Positions 1-8,883 of a DNA stretch of 64,000 nt are shown one piece after another. The position numbers were made by a program, and so were the translations under genes. Location of the stretch: contig LOEW01000060.1 of assembly GCA_001516045.1 (NCBI GenBank), forward strand, positions 29,231-93,230, in the 5' to 3' direction. Position 1 is the stretch's first letter. Each line of letters opens with the position of its first letter. Under the pieces are notes generated by a model, which was not told the origin of the DNA, made no database searches, and worked only from the letters and a program-made list of their open reading frames with translations. The stretch comes from Desulfosporosinus sp. BRH_c37. Lineage in GTDB: Bacteria; Bacillota; Desulfitobacteriia; Desulfitobacteriales; Desulfitobacteriaceae.

Positions 1-347
1 CTGCTGAGACTAGTAAGAGGATGGGAAAGAGCATTTAGGGCAGCCAAACATAGTGACCTCATTTGTAGTTTCTTTTGCAAAAGTAGATATTCAATAAATT
101 CAAAAAGGTTTTTTCCTATGTACGGCCGCAAATTTATAAACTGCTCCAGATCATCCACCTGACCATAAACTGCATGGTCAGCAGTAAAATTAAACGCTAG
201 ACCGATTTGATCTTTCTCAGCGAGTACATAATTCCACTTATTCCCGAAGCCGATTTTTCTCAATTTTCCCGGGACTATAGCCTTATCACGGTACATTTCA
301 CGTATTAGAGCAAAAGCCCTTTGCAAATCCTCATTTGAAATGATCAT
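1..347 (-). CDS. DUF4213/DUF364-type protein, N-terminal part (runs off the window)
   Basis: An open frame of 115 codons runs from ATG at 347 to the left window edge, so only the N-terminal domain is visible. The start follows AAAGGAG with 8 nt spacing; an in-frame ATG at 353 is too close to that site. The segment CLAALNALS resembles IAVLNALSE in the DUF364 protein at 1501-2388, which is why I place it in the DUF4213 (N-terminal enolase-like) plus DUF364 family. Known family knowledge: a Desulfitobacterium member was solved structurally and proposed to bind heavy metals. It is the last visible gene of the metal-importer operon and directly follows the binding-protein gene. Family assignment rests on a short motif only. 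Confidence 0.55.
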   Translation of the reverse strand, partial: MIISNEDLQRAFALIREMYRDKAIVPGKLRKIGFGNKWNYVLAEKDQIGLAFNFTADHAVYGQVDDLEQFINLRPYIGKNLFEFIEYLLLQKKLQMRSLCLAALNALSHPLTSLS

Positions 348-401
348 GCCCATAACTCCTTTATTGTCAGATAGGTTTGAGAATGAGTTCACCTCTCCAA
401 G

Positions 402-1469
402 TTATTTTTGAGCCTGCGCATTCATGAATAACTCAACTTCTTGATCGGTTAACGAAGTTTGATAAAATGTTTGGAAAAATTCCTTAGTCTCTTGATTCAA
501 GTTAATATTGGCAAAGTGACTTGGATGAAGTGTCTTGGCCAGCCACATGAAGCCCAGGATAGATTCCGGAGAAGGGCGATCCCACCAAAAAGCTCCAATA
601 GGACATTGGTACATCTGATTGTTCAAAACGGCATTTAAATTACTCATTTGAGGGTTAGTTTTCAAATCGTCAGTCTTGATAAATGAATTTTTAGTTGGCC
701 CAATATTGCTACTCATAATCATAACTTCCGGATTCCATTTCAGCAGTTGCTCTACTGAAATAAGATTCGCATTTTCTACCTTCTGAGCAACATTAATTCC
801 CCCAGCTATGGTGATAAATTCTTGTCCCCAAGCAGAACCATCGGTTTTAAGAGGGGTGCCGAGCATATAATATACTTTCTTCAATTTGTCTGCAGGTATT
901 TTGACTACATCATCCTTGAGTACTTTTACACGACTGTTCCAAAAACCATAGAGGGCAGTTGCTTCTTTTTCCTTATGCAATACCTCTCCCATCATTTTAA
1001 ATTCTTTGAGTAAACCATCAATAGTTGCGCGTCCTGTAAGGACTGAGACAACGGGTATTCCAGCTTCCTCCAATTTTTTGTTGCCCGTTGGAGAAGTAAC
1101 GCTGGCCACAACAATATCTGGTTTGAGCTTAATGATCGCTTCAACATTGATATTGTCAAAAGACCCAACATCTGGCGTATTCTTAAACTGAGGGTCCATT
1201 TTAATTAGCTGGGCAAAGTTGTCCTGCGTCGGCTGAGCAATTATTTTATCCGCAGCACCAAGAACAACAATTTCGTTGGTGGCACCCCCATAACAGGTAA
1301 CAACGATTTTATTGACTTCGGCGGGTATTTTGACAGTCTTATTGGCCATATCCACAATCGTTCTTTCAGCTAGTGGAGCGCTATTGGTTGTCTTGCTGCC
1401 ACACCCACCTAGAACAAAAAGAGATAAAATTGCAACGATTATGGTAATGTTTAATTTCACTAACTTCAT
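402..1469 (-). CDS. ABC transporter substrate-binding lipoprotein (FepB/BtuF/MolA class)
   Basis: A 355-aa extracytoplasmic binding protein of the class that serves BtuCD/FecCD-type importers. Residues 1-23 form a lipoprotein signal with lipobox LGGC, so the mature protein is anchored through Cys23. The middle has the class features: EAIIKLKPDIVVAS (around 110-123), a long connecting helix, and the C-terminal lobe with NPEVMIMSS. ATG follows GGAGGG. It lies downstream of the matching permease and ATPase with DUF364 and nitrogenase-like genes between. The Moco-like leader of the operon suggests molybdate or tungstate, as for Haemophilus MolBCA, but siderophore or cobamide are equally typical ligands of this fold. 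Substrate is inference. Confidence 0.85.
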   Translation of the reverse strand: MKLVKLNITIIVAILSLFVLGGCGSKTTNSAPLAERTIVDMANKTVKIPAEVNKIVVTCYGGATNEIVVLGAADKIIAQPTQDNFAQLIKMDPQFKNTPDVGSFDNINVEAIIKLKPDIVVASVTSPTGNKKLEEAGIPVVSVLTGRATIDGLLKEFKMMGEVLHKEKEATALYGFWNSRVKVLKDDVVKIPADKLKKVYYMLGTPLKTDGSAWGQEFITIAGGINVAQKVENANLISVEQLLKWNPEVMIMSSNIGPTKNSFIKTDDLKTNPQMSNLNAVLNNQMYQCPIGAFWWDRPSPESILGFMWLAKTLHPSHFANINLNQETKEFFQTFYQTSLTDQEVELFMNAQAQK

Positions 1470-1500
1470 CAGATTTTCCCTCCATCTATTTTTTATTTAT

Positions 1501-2388
1501 CTATTTATCCAATCGTGAGGCTCCCACTTCTGCAAGAGCGGGTGCGGTCCCTCGTATCACCGTTCGTTCTGCTGATTTGCCAAAAAAGTGATAGCCAGAG
1601 CCGGCTTCGGCCAGGAGGTCTAACAATTCGTCGGGATTTGTTACTGAAATACCACCTAGAATATCAACTCCACGCTTGAAGAAAGCATCTGGCAACAGGC
1701 TTGCTGTCGGTCCTACGACGACAATATATGCTTCAGGTTTTGCCAGCTGTAGTAAATCATCCAAAGTATCGTTAATTAACGTAGTACCCGTTATCACTAA
1801 TACATCGGCTTGGGGTATAATCTCTGCAGCTTGGCTTCCATGTACATAAAAAGGCATTTCGTTCGCTTTTAAAGTTGAGGGGTCCATTTCTAGAATTGTG
1901 AAGGGCTTATCGCGCTTTTTCAGTTTCTTAAGAAAAGGAGCAAGGGCTCCGACCACGACGACATATGCTTCTGCAGGAATTTCCACGACATCCAGGGCAT
2001 CAATGTTGCTTTGAACTTGATAATCCTGTGGCGGCGACTTCTGCCAACATGTTTCGGAAAGAGCGTTAAGTACCGCAATACTGATGGCTTTGCGTAAGGA
2101 ATTACTTTTGTACAGACCCTGAAGCAACTCCATTACGGGGGTCCCTATTAATCGTCCCGAGTTTGGCATAGCCTTAGCAGAGCTCGGACAGCAAACTGCT
2201 TCTGGAATAGTTTTAATGGGTGTAAAACAAATACCACCTATCCCGTTACTTAGCTTTACCCCAGTAAAAAACAACCCGATGACTACTCGTTCCAAAGTAA
2301 TTTCGTTGATTTCCTCGCCTAAAATGGCCTCGATATGTTCATGGGTTTCCCGTAAAATTATTCTTGAAGTATAATTTAATGAGCTCAT
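1501..2388 (-). CDS. DUF4213/DUF364 family protein
   Basis: A 295-aa protein with an N-terminal DUF4213 domain (about 1-110) and a C-terminal Rossmann-like DUF364 domain (about 120-270). Typical DUF364 segments are visible: DVLVITGTTLINDTLDDLL and VVVGPTASLLPDAFF. The structure of a Desulfitobacterium homologue led to the proposal of a heavy-metal chelation role; the reaction is unknown. I chose ATG 2388 because it has AGAAGGG 8 nt upstream; an ATG at 2409 lacks a site. The gene is 32 nt upstream of the binding-protein gene and probably cotranscribed. Cys/Met-rich segment ICFTPIKTIPEAVCC (around 55-70) may contact metal (inference). Confidence 0.85.
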   Translation of the reverse strand: MSSLNYTSRIILRETHEHIEAILGEEINEITLERVVIGLFFTGVKLSNGIGGICFTPIKTIPEAVCCPSSAKAMPNSGRLIGTPVMELLQGLYKSNSLRKAISIAVLNALSETCWQKSPPQDYQVQSNIDALDVVEIPAEAYVVVVGALAPFLKKLKKRDKPFTILEMDPSTLKANEMPFYVHGSQAAEIIPQADVLVITGTTLINDTLDDLLQLAKPEAYIVVVGPTASLLPDAFFKRGVDILGGISVTNPDELLDLLAEAGSGYHFFGKSAERTVIRGTAPALAEVGASRLDK

Positions 2389-2499
2389 ACTTTTCGCCCT
2401 TCTCTTCATTTATTTTTTAACGATATGCAATTTGCAAGGTTCGAAACACTGGGAACTTCTATCATCTGTTTTATCGTGTTTAATACCTCCATGCTATTT

Positions 2500-2610
2500 T
2501 TACGCTGCTTGCGGATTTAAAAATGATTGCAATTCTTGGTCTGTCAAAGAATAATGATAAAATGTCTGATAGGACCCATGCCTTTCAAATACCTTTCCCA
2601 TAATCGCAAT
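2500..2610 (-). pseudogene. Remnant of a substrate-binding protein gene (C-terminus only)
   Basis: In one frame the last ~30 codons read GSYQTFYHYSLTDQEL...NPQAA and stop at 2500-2502. This matches the C-terminus of the intact binding protein at 402-1469 (TFYQTSLTDQEVELF...NAQAQ). No N-terminal part exists: the frame runs straight into the 3' end of the nitrogenase-like gene at 2616. It is therefore the scar of a second, deleted binding-protein gene that once stood between the nitrogenase-like and DUF364 genes. Confidence 0.6.
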
Positions 2611-2615
2611 TTTTC

Positions 2616-3812
2616 TTATATTTCCTCTCCCGTATTTAAATGTAATTGTTTATGTACCCAATGCGTTCCCTTTTTCCCAATTAAAGAAGGCATCTGGTTA
2701 ATCTTAAATTGACTAGATATCGGCATATGTGGTATCGCCCAAAAATCTGTACATTTTTCAGGCTTAATAAAGCTTTGAAAAAAGGGATCCCCAATGACAA
2801 TGCGATAATCATTATCGTCCAATAAACTTTGCAAATCATCTTCACCAGCCAGCTCTTGATCTCCTGATTTCATATGTTCCTGATCTATACCGAAAAATGA
2901 GGCAATTTGTACCGCTTCAATATTGAAATCTGAACTCAGGCATTGGCGAAGAGAATTGGCCCCAATCTGTTCGCCGATAATTAGAACCTTCGGCCTCTGA
3001 CTCAACTTTTCATCTTTATGACAGCCACCTTTACTGGGCACACCAGTCTTGACCGCTTCCTCTAACAACTTGAGCAAATTCTCTCCGCCCATTTGCCCCA
3101 CAGGATTACCCACAATATAAGGGATGCCAAACGTTCTTTCTAACCAACGTGCCAATGCCAGTCCACTCCAACTAACTACCAGATTCAGCGCAGCAGCTGT
3201 AGCTTTTTCCAATTCCTTCAACGTTGCCCCCATGCTCCAACAAGAAAGAATATTCCAGCCGTTTATTTCCATAAATTTTTTTATGTCCTGCAGTGAATCC
3301 TGCAAACCCAGATCCAGCGGTGTAGCCCCTAAGAGGTTAATCCCTCTAGGTAGAGTCTTAGTGCTGAACCGTAAAATACTCTGTCCCAAGCGTAAAAGCG
3401 CTATTGAAATGCCTGAGTCGTAATATTGATGGCCAGTCGTATCCAAGCTGATCACAGGGATTTGTAATTGTTCCTCTACTTCCTTAGCCAAACCACGGAG
3501 ATCGGTACCAATCAGCATCGGAATTGGACTACCTAACAAGCCGACAAAAGCAGGCGAATATTTTTCGACAAGACCCATAATCTTCTCGATTAAAGGGCCT
3601 TCATTACCCAGGATCACATCCATTTCGCTGGTTTCTGAACTAAAATAGTTTTGTGGCTGTTCCTCCCAGCGTGGCTCATCATACGCCCGAAAATTGTTCA
3701 AGCAACCTTGGGCATTATGAATCATCAACAATCCATCCAGACCAAATAGTGCGGAACATGCTCCCGAAGTATCAGGAGTAAACGGAGAAAGCTTCATCCA
3801 TAATTTTTTCAT
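2616..3812 (-). CDS. Nitrogenase component 1-like protein (NifD/NifE-related)
   Basis: A 398-aa protein of the nitrogenase component 1 superfamily (three Rossmann-like domains). N-terminal Cys in SGACSALFGLDG (about 17-29) and in HNAQGCLNNF (about 33-43) occupy the places of the P-cluster ligands of NifD/NifK. GSPIPMLIGTDL and VISLDTTGH are further family segments. It is shorter than NifD (~480 aa) and has no visible FeMo-cofactor Cys/His pair. Start ATG 3812 overlaps the TGA of the upstream partner by one base and follows AGGAG. Together with 3812-5053 it probably forms a heteromer. No NifH or NifB is present in the window, so classical nitrogen fixation is unlikely. Its role in a metal-importer operon is unknown. 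Confidence 0.8.
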   Translation of the reverse strand: MKKLWMKLSPFTPDTSGACSALFGLDGLLMIHNAQGCLNNFRAYDEPRWEEQPQNYFSSETSEMDVILGNEGPLIEKIMGLVEKYSPAFVGLLGSPIPMLIGTDLRGLAKEVEEQLQIPVISLDTTGHQYYDSGISIALLRLGQSILRFSTKTLPRGINLLGATPLDLGLQDSLQDIKKFMEINGWNILSCWSMGATLKELEKATAAALNLVVSWSGLALARWLERTFGIPYIVGNPVGQMGGENLLKLLEEAVKTGVPSKGGCHKDEKLSQRPKVLIIGEQIGANSLRQCLSSDFNIEAVQIASFFGIDQEHMKSGDQELAGEDDLQSLLDDNDYRIVIGDPFFQSFIKPEKCTDFWAIPHMPISSQFKINQMPSLIGKKGTHWVHKQLHLNTGEEI

Positions 3813-5053
3813 CACGCACTCCTTTGCGCAATATAAAAAGTTTCTTGCAAAACCTTCATCAGGTGGCCGACTGCTGCAAAGCCAAAGTAAGCACCTTCCA
3901 AAGACGATAACTCTACTATTAAAGCTCTTTCAAAATGAGTCCAGGCAGGCGTGACTGGCTGACGGATTACTAGGTCAGTAACGTTTTTCTGCACCCAAAC
4001 CCAGGCCGCTTGATCATATTCTGGAACTGGCCCGGCAAAAAGTTCATCCACCCGGAAACCATATTCTGTCAAAGCCCTAGCTAGATCATAAGGTCGGCAA
4101 ACCCCTGTTCCATTAACTGTTAACCCTGTAGTTCCCATTATTTTCTTGGTATCTTCAATCACGTATCGCAATTTTTCCTCATAACGAGATAGATCAAAAG
4201 AACATCCCAACAATTCTTCTATTTGCTGATATTGAATTCTAATCTCAGCTATGCTATAAGAAACTGGCACAAACTTCCAAGGAATATTAAGCCTAGTCTC
4301 CATTTCCTCTGCCGCCAAAAGTGCATTGGGATGCAAAACTAAATTAGCACGGGAACTGCCCATGTTTTGAAATTCGTGAAACTTTTGGAATTTCTTAACA
4401 TGAAGAATATCCTGAACGCCTGCCTTATCCAGTAGAGTAAATAATTCATTATCTAAGGCCAAGGGAACCATTGTGCCTAGCAGATTAATTGTATCCTTAT
4501 GCTCATCCTGTATTTCTAAAAAATCATAGAGAGATTTGTTCAGAATATGTACTAAGGGTGCTCGGCTTGGAGAAGGCATGCGATTCATAGCAAAATGACG
4601 AAAAGGAATGCCGTATTGTTTTTGAAAAATCGTTAATAGCGATGCATAGTCCGTACCGATCAGGCTGTCCTGACAACCGGAATAAAGCAGCATTGCTTCT
4701 GGTCGCAATACAACTGTATCCATAATCTGACCTACAGCCTGCACCAGCAGGTCTTGCCAGTTCCCAGTAATAATATCTAACTCTTCCAAACAGAGATATG
4801 AAACTCTGTCCCGGTATACGTACATAGAGGACAAAACATCATGCCTCGCACACGCCACAGGTCCGATAAACAATAGGTGGCATTGTGGCACAAGCATAAG
4901 CATTCTTACTACTCCGCCACCTGGAGGAACTGGAGTTATAGAAAGTGAATTAATTGACATAAAGGTCTCCCTCCCGAAATAGCTATTCCCCATCATATCC
5001 GTTATGGTTTGTTTTACAGTTATCCAATGTCGAGACGCCCATCTCAACTCCAT
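3812..5053 (-). CDS. Nitrogenase component 1-like protein (NifK/NifN-related partner)
   Basis: A 413-aa member of the nitrogenase component 1 superfamily. The N-terminal segment GPVACARHDVLSS (around residues 66-78 from the chosen start) carries the Cys found at the P-cluster position of NifK/NifE. YSGCQDSLIGTDYASLL resembles the CxxxxIGxD signature after the second domain. I chose ATG 5053: it has GGGGG 8 nt upstream and lies just after the ATPase stop; longer starts overlap that gene and have no site. It is translationally coupled to the partner at 2616-3812. The pair may assemble or reduce a metal-containing cofactor or a metal complex (inference only). Confidence 0.75.
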   Translation of the reverse strand: MELRWASRHWITVKQTITDMMGNSYFGRETFMSINSLSITPVPPGGGVVRMLMLVPQCHLLFIGPVACARHDVLSSMYVYRDRVSYLCLEELDIITGNWQDLLVQAVGQIMDTVVLRPEAMLLYSGCQDSLIGTDYASLLTIFQKQYGIPFRHFAMNRMPSPSRAPLVHILNKSLYDFLEIQDEHKDTINLLGTMVPLALDNELFTLLDKAGVQDILHVKKFQKFHEFQNMGSSRANLVLHPNALLAAEEMETRLNIPWKFVPVSYSIAEIRIQYQQIEELLGCSFDLSRYEEKLRYVIEDTKKIMGTTGLTVNGTGVCRPYDLARALTEYGFRVDELFAGPVPEYDQAAWVWVQKNVTDLVIRQPVTPAWTHFERALIVELSSLEGAYFGFAAVGHLMKVLQETFYIAQRSA

Positions 5054-5057
5054 CACT

Positions 5058-5867
5058 TCATCCCCCATTTTGCTTGTTCTGCAAAGGCACACACATCCTC
5101 ACTTCACTATTGTCTTCGTAATCTGATTGAATGCCTGTCTGAATGATTTTCACGTTAACACCATAGAGCTCTCTAAGTCCTTTTTCGGTAATAATCTCAT
5201 TGGCTTTTCCCAGTCCGAACAGGCCGCCTTGATTCAATAGCATTACTTTGGTGGAGTAGAAGAAGGCATGGTCTGGAACATGGGAAGCCATGATGATCGT
5301 TAAGCCATTGCGTGCTAGCTGCCTCACATGACTTAATACCTTTAATTGATTACCAAAATCCAAGGCTGAGGTTGGTTCGTCCATAACCAAAATTTCTGGT
5401 TCTTGGGCTAAGGCACGGGCGATAAGTACAAGTTGCTTCTCCCCACCACTAAGTTCAGTAAAAATACGCTTGACTAAATAGGAAATCCCTAAAGTATCAA
5501 TGGCTCGTTCCGCTATTTTCTTGTCCTTTTGGGAAGGGGATGCAAAATTTCCCAAGTGAGCAGTGCGTCCCATCAGAATCATATCCATAACACCAAAGGG
5601 GAAAGATGTGTTCTGAGCTTGCGGTATGTAGCCAATCACTTGGGCCATTTTTGAGCGTGACCAGTGCATTGAGTTTTCTCCGTTAAATAATATTTGGCCT
5701 TCCAGTGGCTTAATCAGGCCAAGGATCGTCTTGAAGAGGGTCGTTTTACCAGTACCGTTAGGTCCCAAAACACATAAAACCTCTCCCGCATCCATCGTAA
5801 ACGATATCCCCTTCAGAACTGCCTTATTGCTATAGCCACACTTGAGACCTTTTAGCTCAAAACCCAT
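5058..5867 (-). CDS. ABC transporter ATPase, FecE/FepC/MolC class
   Basis: A 269-aa ATPase for a BtuCD-type importer. Walker A is GPNGTGKTT (near residue 36), the Q-loop IPQAQ, the signature LSGGEKQLVLIARALA, Walker B EILVMDEPTSALD and the H-loop MASHVPDH. Start ATG 5867 overlaps the permease stop (TAATG) and has AAGAAGGG upstream; a TTG six bases earlier is possible. It sits between the permease and the nitrogenase-like genes in one operon. Confidence 0.93.
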   Translation of the reverse strand: MGFELKGLKCGYSNKAVLKGISFTMDAGEVLCVLGPNGTGKTTLFKTILGLIKPLEGQILFNGENSMHWSRSKMAQVIGYIPQAQNTSFPFGVMDMILMGRTAHLGNFASPSQKDKKIAERAIDTLGISYLVKRIFTELSGGEKQLVLIARALAQEPEILVMDEPTSALDFGNQLKVLSHVRQLARNGLTIIMASHVPDHAFFYSTKVMLLNQGGLFGLGKANEIITEKGLRELYGVNVKIIQTGIQSDYEDNSEVRMCVPLQNKQNGG

Positions 5868-6925
5868 TACCAACCCTTCTTTCCGCGTAATAGTATAAAG
5901 AAAAAAAACGGAGCTCCGATGATGGACGTCAGAATTCCTAAAGGAATCTCAGCCGATGTAAGGGTTCTGGCCAGATCATCTACCAGCAGCATATAGACAC
6001 TCCCTATCGCAATCGACACTGGTAAGAGCACCTTATAATTTGGGCCAACCAGCATCCGGGCCAAGTGGGGCACTATCAGTCCAACCCAGCCAATCAGGCC
6101 ACTGATCGAGACTGCCCCGGCAGTGAGTAGTGAAGAGCAAATAATTACGACCAATCTTAACCTTCCCGTTTCCAAGCCCATCGTCTTAGCCTCCTCTTCC
6201 CCCAGAGATAAGACATTTAGACGCCAGCGCAATAAATAGAGAGGTACGCCCCCCAGTAACATTATGACCAACGAAGAAAGCACATTCTTGGGCGAAACTG
6301 TTGCCAAACTACCCATCAACCAGAACGTTATGGCGGGCAATTTGTCATACGGATCAGCCATGTATTTAAGAAGAGATGTGAATGATGAACATAACGTGCC
6401 TACTAAAATCCCAGTGAGCACTAAGGCTAAGGTCGGATCACGCTTGATTTTATTGCTGAGAACGTACACGATAATAACAGCCAAGAGGCTAACAACAAAG
6501 GCGGATATCTGAATACCAGCAACGTTAAAAGAGAAAAAGATTGCCAACGCCGCTCCCAACCCTGCTCCTGAAGATGCGCCTAAAATATCGGGCGATACCA
6601 AAGGGTTTTTGAACATTCCTTGATAAGCAGCTCCAGCTATCGACAACGCAGAGCCTACTAACATAGCTGCTATAATTCTAGGAAGTCTCACTTGAAAGAT
6701 AACCGTATTGATAACACCCTCTGGGCCATGAACAAAAGGGAAAATTTTTCCCATCAAAGCTGATAATAGATCAGGGATGGATATAGGATAACGACCTAAG
6801 GGGAAAGAAAGGATAAACGCAAAAATGGGTAATAATACTACAACAAGATATACCTTAAGTAAATTTACTTCAGCCGTTGCTTCGGGCAACGATTCTTTGT
6901 TTTTAATGCTAGCTTTCACTATCAC
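5867..6925 (-). CDS. FecCD-family ABC transporter permease
   Basis: A ~352-aa polytopic membrane protein of the FecCD/BtuC/MolB family with about ten membrane segments. Family motifs are LPRIIAAMLVGSALSIAGAAYQG (as a shortened fit: ALSIAGAAYQ), NPLVSPDILGASSGAGLGA and GLIGWVGLIVPHLARMLVG. First gene of the operon, about 140 nt downstream of the Moco-like leader terminator. The start is uncertain: AGGAGG precedes GTG 6925 by 4 nt and GTG 6919 by 10 nt; a GTG at 6985 gives a longer, unlikely N-terminus. Confidence 0.9.
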   Translation of the reverse strand: MIVKASIKNKESLPEATAEVNLLKVYLVVVLLPIFAFILSFPLGRYPISIPDLLSALMGKIFPFVHGPEGVINTVIFQVRLPRIIAAMLVGSALSIAGAAYQGMFKNPLVSPDILGASSGAGLGAALAIFFSFNVAGIQISAFVVSLLAVIIVYVLSNKIKRDPTLALVLTGILVGTLCSSFTSLLKYMADPYDKLPAITFWLMGSLATVSPKNVLSSLVIMLLGGVPLYLLRWRLNVLSLGEEEAKTMGLETGRLRLVVIICSSLLTAGAVSISGLIGWVGLIVPHLARMLVGPNYKVLLPVSIAIGSVYMLLVDDLARTLTSAEIPLGILTSIIGAPFFFFILLRGKKGW

Positions 6926-7067
6926 GAATCCTCCTGACCGAATATTGTGTAAACTCGACTTTTTCTTCACGAGTTCAACGCACACCTACACTTAGCTGAG
7001 CATCAAAATACCAGACCTAATCAGCTCTCCTTTATCATTATGTGAGCATTTTCACCAAACCTGCATA

Positions 7068-7245
7068 ATAATAGCTCCACTATATAGAAAGTGGAGCCAT
7101 GCAAAACAAAATCCTTGCTGGCCTAACCACCTCCTTTTCAATAGGAAGGCATATCCGTTTCCGGGTATACCCTGAGGGCTTATAGCCCTGGCCGCCAACC
7201 ATAGATTAACTCATTAGGTTTATACCGGCTCGGAGATAGGGTCTA
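7068..7245 (-). promoter_or_regulatory. Moco/Tuco-like riboswitch leader, copy 1
   Basis: On the minus strand a conserved leader begins with CTCCGAGCCGG, passes through CCTAATGAG, a GGCCAGGGC...GCCCT hairpin, a TACCCGGAAACGGGTAT-like hairpin and AAAAGGAGGTGGTTAG, and ends with a terminator hairpin GGCTCCAC...GTGGAGC (7074-7097) followed by a T-rich stretch. Three close copies stand before other molybdenum-related genes in this window. The layout fits the Moco RNA motif described upstream of molybdate transport and cofactor genes. It would control the importer/nitrogenase-like operon by attenuation. Confidence 0.72.
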
Positions 7246-7408
7246 TTAAGATTTTCGAGAATGAGACAGGGATTATTTCGCTTCTGGGAATCATAAATAC
7301 AATAACTAACATTTGTATTAAGTTGGTCTATGTTCAGTTTATCTCGCTAATTCTATATAATTTGCGGATAGATTCTATCATTAACTAACTAAACACAACT
7401 ACTATACC

Positions 7409-7437
7409 ATTATACTATGGCTCATGTTAGTTAGCAA
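7409..7437 (-). promoter_or_regulatory. Sigma-A-type promoter of the importer operon
   Basis: TTGCTA (7432-7437) and TATAAT (7409-7414) are separated by 17 bp on the minus strand, about 165 bp upstream of the riboswitch start. ACTAAC/GTTAGT repeats overlap the -35 and flank the start region. The same arrangement recurs upstream of modA at 19569-19598. Confidence 0.6.
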
Positions 7438-7600
7438 TATAATTAGATATTCTACAGGATACTACTGGATACCTCCCTAAGGGTTATTAGGCAGTCGCTT
7501 ATTGGCTATTAATCCCATCACCTGGTAAATATCAGGAATATGGCGACTCCGCCTAAAATCAGAAGTTAACAAAGTTCACTAAAGATTCTAAGCGAAATAA

Positions 7601-8821
7601 TCATTTCTTGAAGCTGGCTAAGAATTCATCGTTTAATCCTTTTTGTAATTTACCAATGTCCTGTGATTTGATAAAATCCCATTCCAGCCAATTGAACGCC
7701 ACACCTTCAGGTATCTTATCTTCTACTTCTGGATGCAATGAGGGGTAATATGCTCCAGCGCATATTTCTCCTACTTCCTGGCTGATGAAAAAATCCGTTA
7801 TCTTTTCAAGTTGCTTGGCTTTTTCCGCTTTTACCAACATTGTTACCGGGCTGATTATTGCACCATCCTCTGGCCAGACAACCGTTACATTTTCTTTATG
7901 TTTGATAGCCTTAGTGAAGAAATAAGGCATAATACTCACGGCAGGAGTCCCTATGTTGCCGCTGCCAGCCGCCTTAGCCATTTGAGAAGGATGCCATCCG
8001 TATTTCACAGATCGACCCAGTCTTTTTATTCCCTCCATCCCATATGTTTTGTAAATAGCTAAGAGAACTGTTTCACAAAAAAAATACTTTTCCCCGCGCA
8101 TAGCTACTCTTTTCTCAAATTCAGGATTTAATATATCCTCCCACTTTTTAGGGTAATTAGTAGTTCCGATTTGTGAATGATCAATAACCATAACTAACAC
8201 ATTCATCGCTAGTATTGTGTAGTTTCCACCTGGATCTTTGATTCCGATCTGGGAGTATCTTTTATGGGGCTGATAATACGCAGCATCTATGAAAAAGCCC
8301 TTATCTATAAACCTTTTAATAAACCGTTGATAAAAGAAATTATTTAAACCTGGAGTAATGATCACATCCGGGATATCCGCAAGATCTTCAAATTGGTCTA
8401 CATATTGATAATAAGACAACTGGTTATTGGCATTCCCCTCGATAAGATAATTTAACCCAGTCTTATCTATGCCAAATTCCTGATCAAGATACCTTTCAAA
8501 AGCTTGCTGAAGCGGTAATTTAAGTGGACAAGGCAAAAGGGCGAGAAGATTTAACTTTTCGCTATTCGCCGCTCCACCATGTTCAAAGGGATATTTCCGT
8601 GGATAACTTGAATCTATCCTTTCTTCAAGAAGCTTAACGAAAACAGCCGGATTAATATGTCTCGTCTGAAGAATAGTTTTTAATCTGATAAAAGGACCTA
8701 TTTTACTAAAAATATCATTTTCGGCAAAGTATTGAAAACCGTTAGCAACAAATATTTCAAGTGTTTCAGGATATTGTCGCAATAATTCACTTATTAAGAT
8801 ATTTGAATCAATTATCATCAT
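7601..8821 (-). CDS. DUF1858 / solute-binding-domain fusion, cytoplasmic
   Basis: A 406-aa protein. Residues ~1-68 look like a DUF1858 (ScdA-N-like) domain, with the typical opening ISELLRQYPETLEIF. Residues ~85-400 look like an extracellular solute-binding protein of the Fe(III)/spermidine class: LADIPDVIITPGLNNFFYQ, PKKWEDILNPEFEKRVAM, ITDFFISQEVGEICAGAYYPSLHP. There is no signal peptide or lipobox, so it should stay in the cytoplasm, unlike a transporter binding protein. ATG follows GGAGGG. A Moco-like leader precedes it, so its ligand may be molybdate, tungstate or a cofactor precursor (inference). It stands alone. Confidence 0.75.
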   Translation of the reverse strand: MMIIDSNILISELLRQYPETLEIFVANGFQYFAENDIFSKIGPFIRLKTILQTRHINPAVFVKLLEERIDSSYPRKYPFEHGGAANSEKLNLLALLPCPLKLPLQQAFERYLDQEFGIDKTGLNYLIEGNANNQLSYYQYVDQFEDLADIPDVIITPGLNNFFYQRFIKRFIDKGFFIDAAYYQPHKRYSQIGIKDPGGNYTILAMNVLVMVIDHSQIGTTNYPKKWEDILNPEFEKRVAMRGEKYFFCETVLLAIYKTYGMEGIKRLGRSVKYGWHPSQMAKAAGSGNIGTPAVSIMPYFFTKAIKHKENVTVVWPEDGAIISPVTMLVKAEKAKQLEKITDFFISQEVGEICAGAYYPSLHPEVEDKIPEGVAFNWLEWDFIKSQDIGKLQKGLNDEFLASFKK

Positions 8822-8883
8822 TTAATCCCTCCATATAACAAATCTCACAATCCAAATATAACCATCTATAAATATCTGAAACA

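Noticed and set aside
2616..5053. True molybdenum nitrogenase (nifDK)
   Set aside because: Proteins are too short, lack the cofactor-binding Cys/His context and no nifH, nifE, nifN or nifB is visible.
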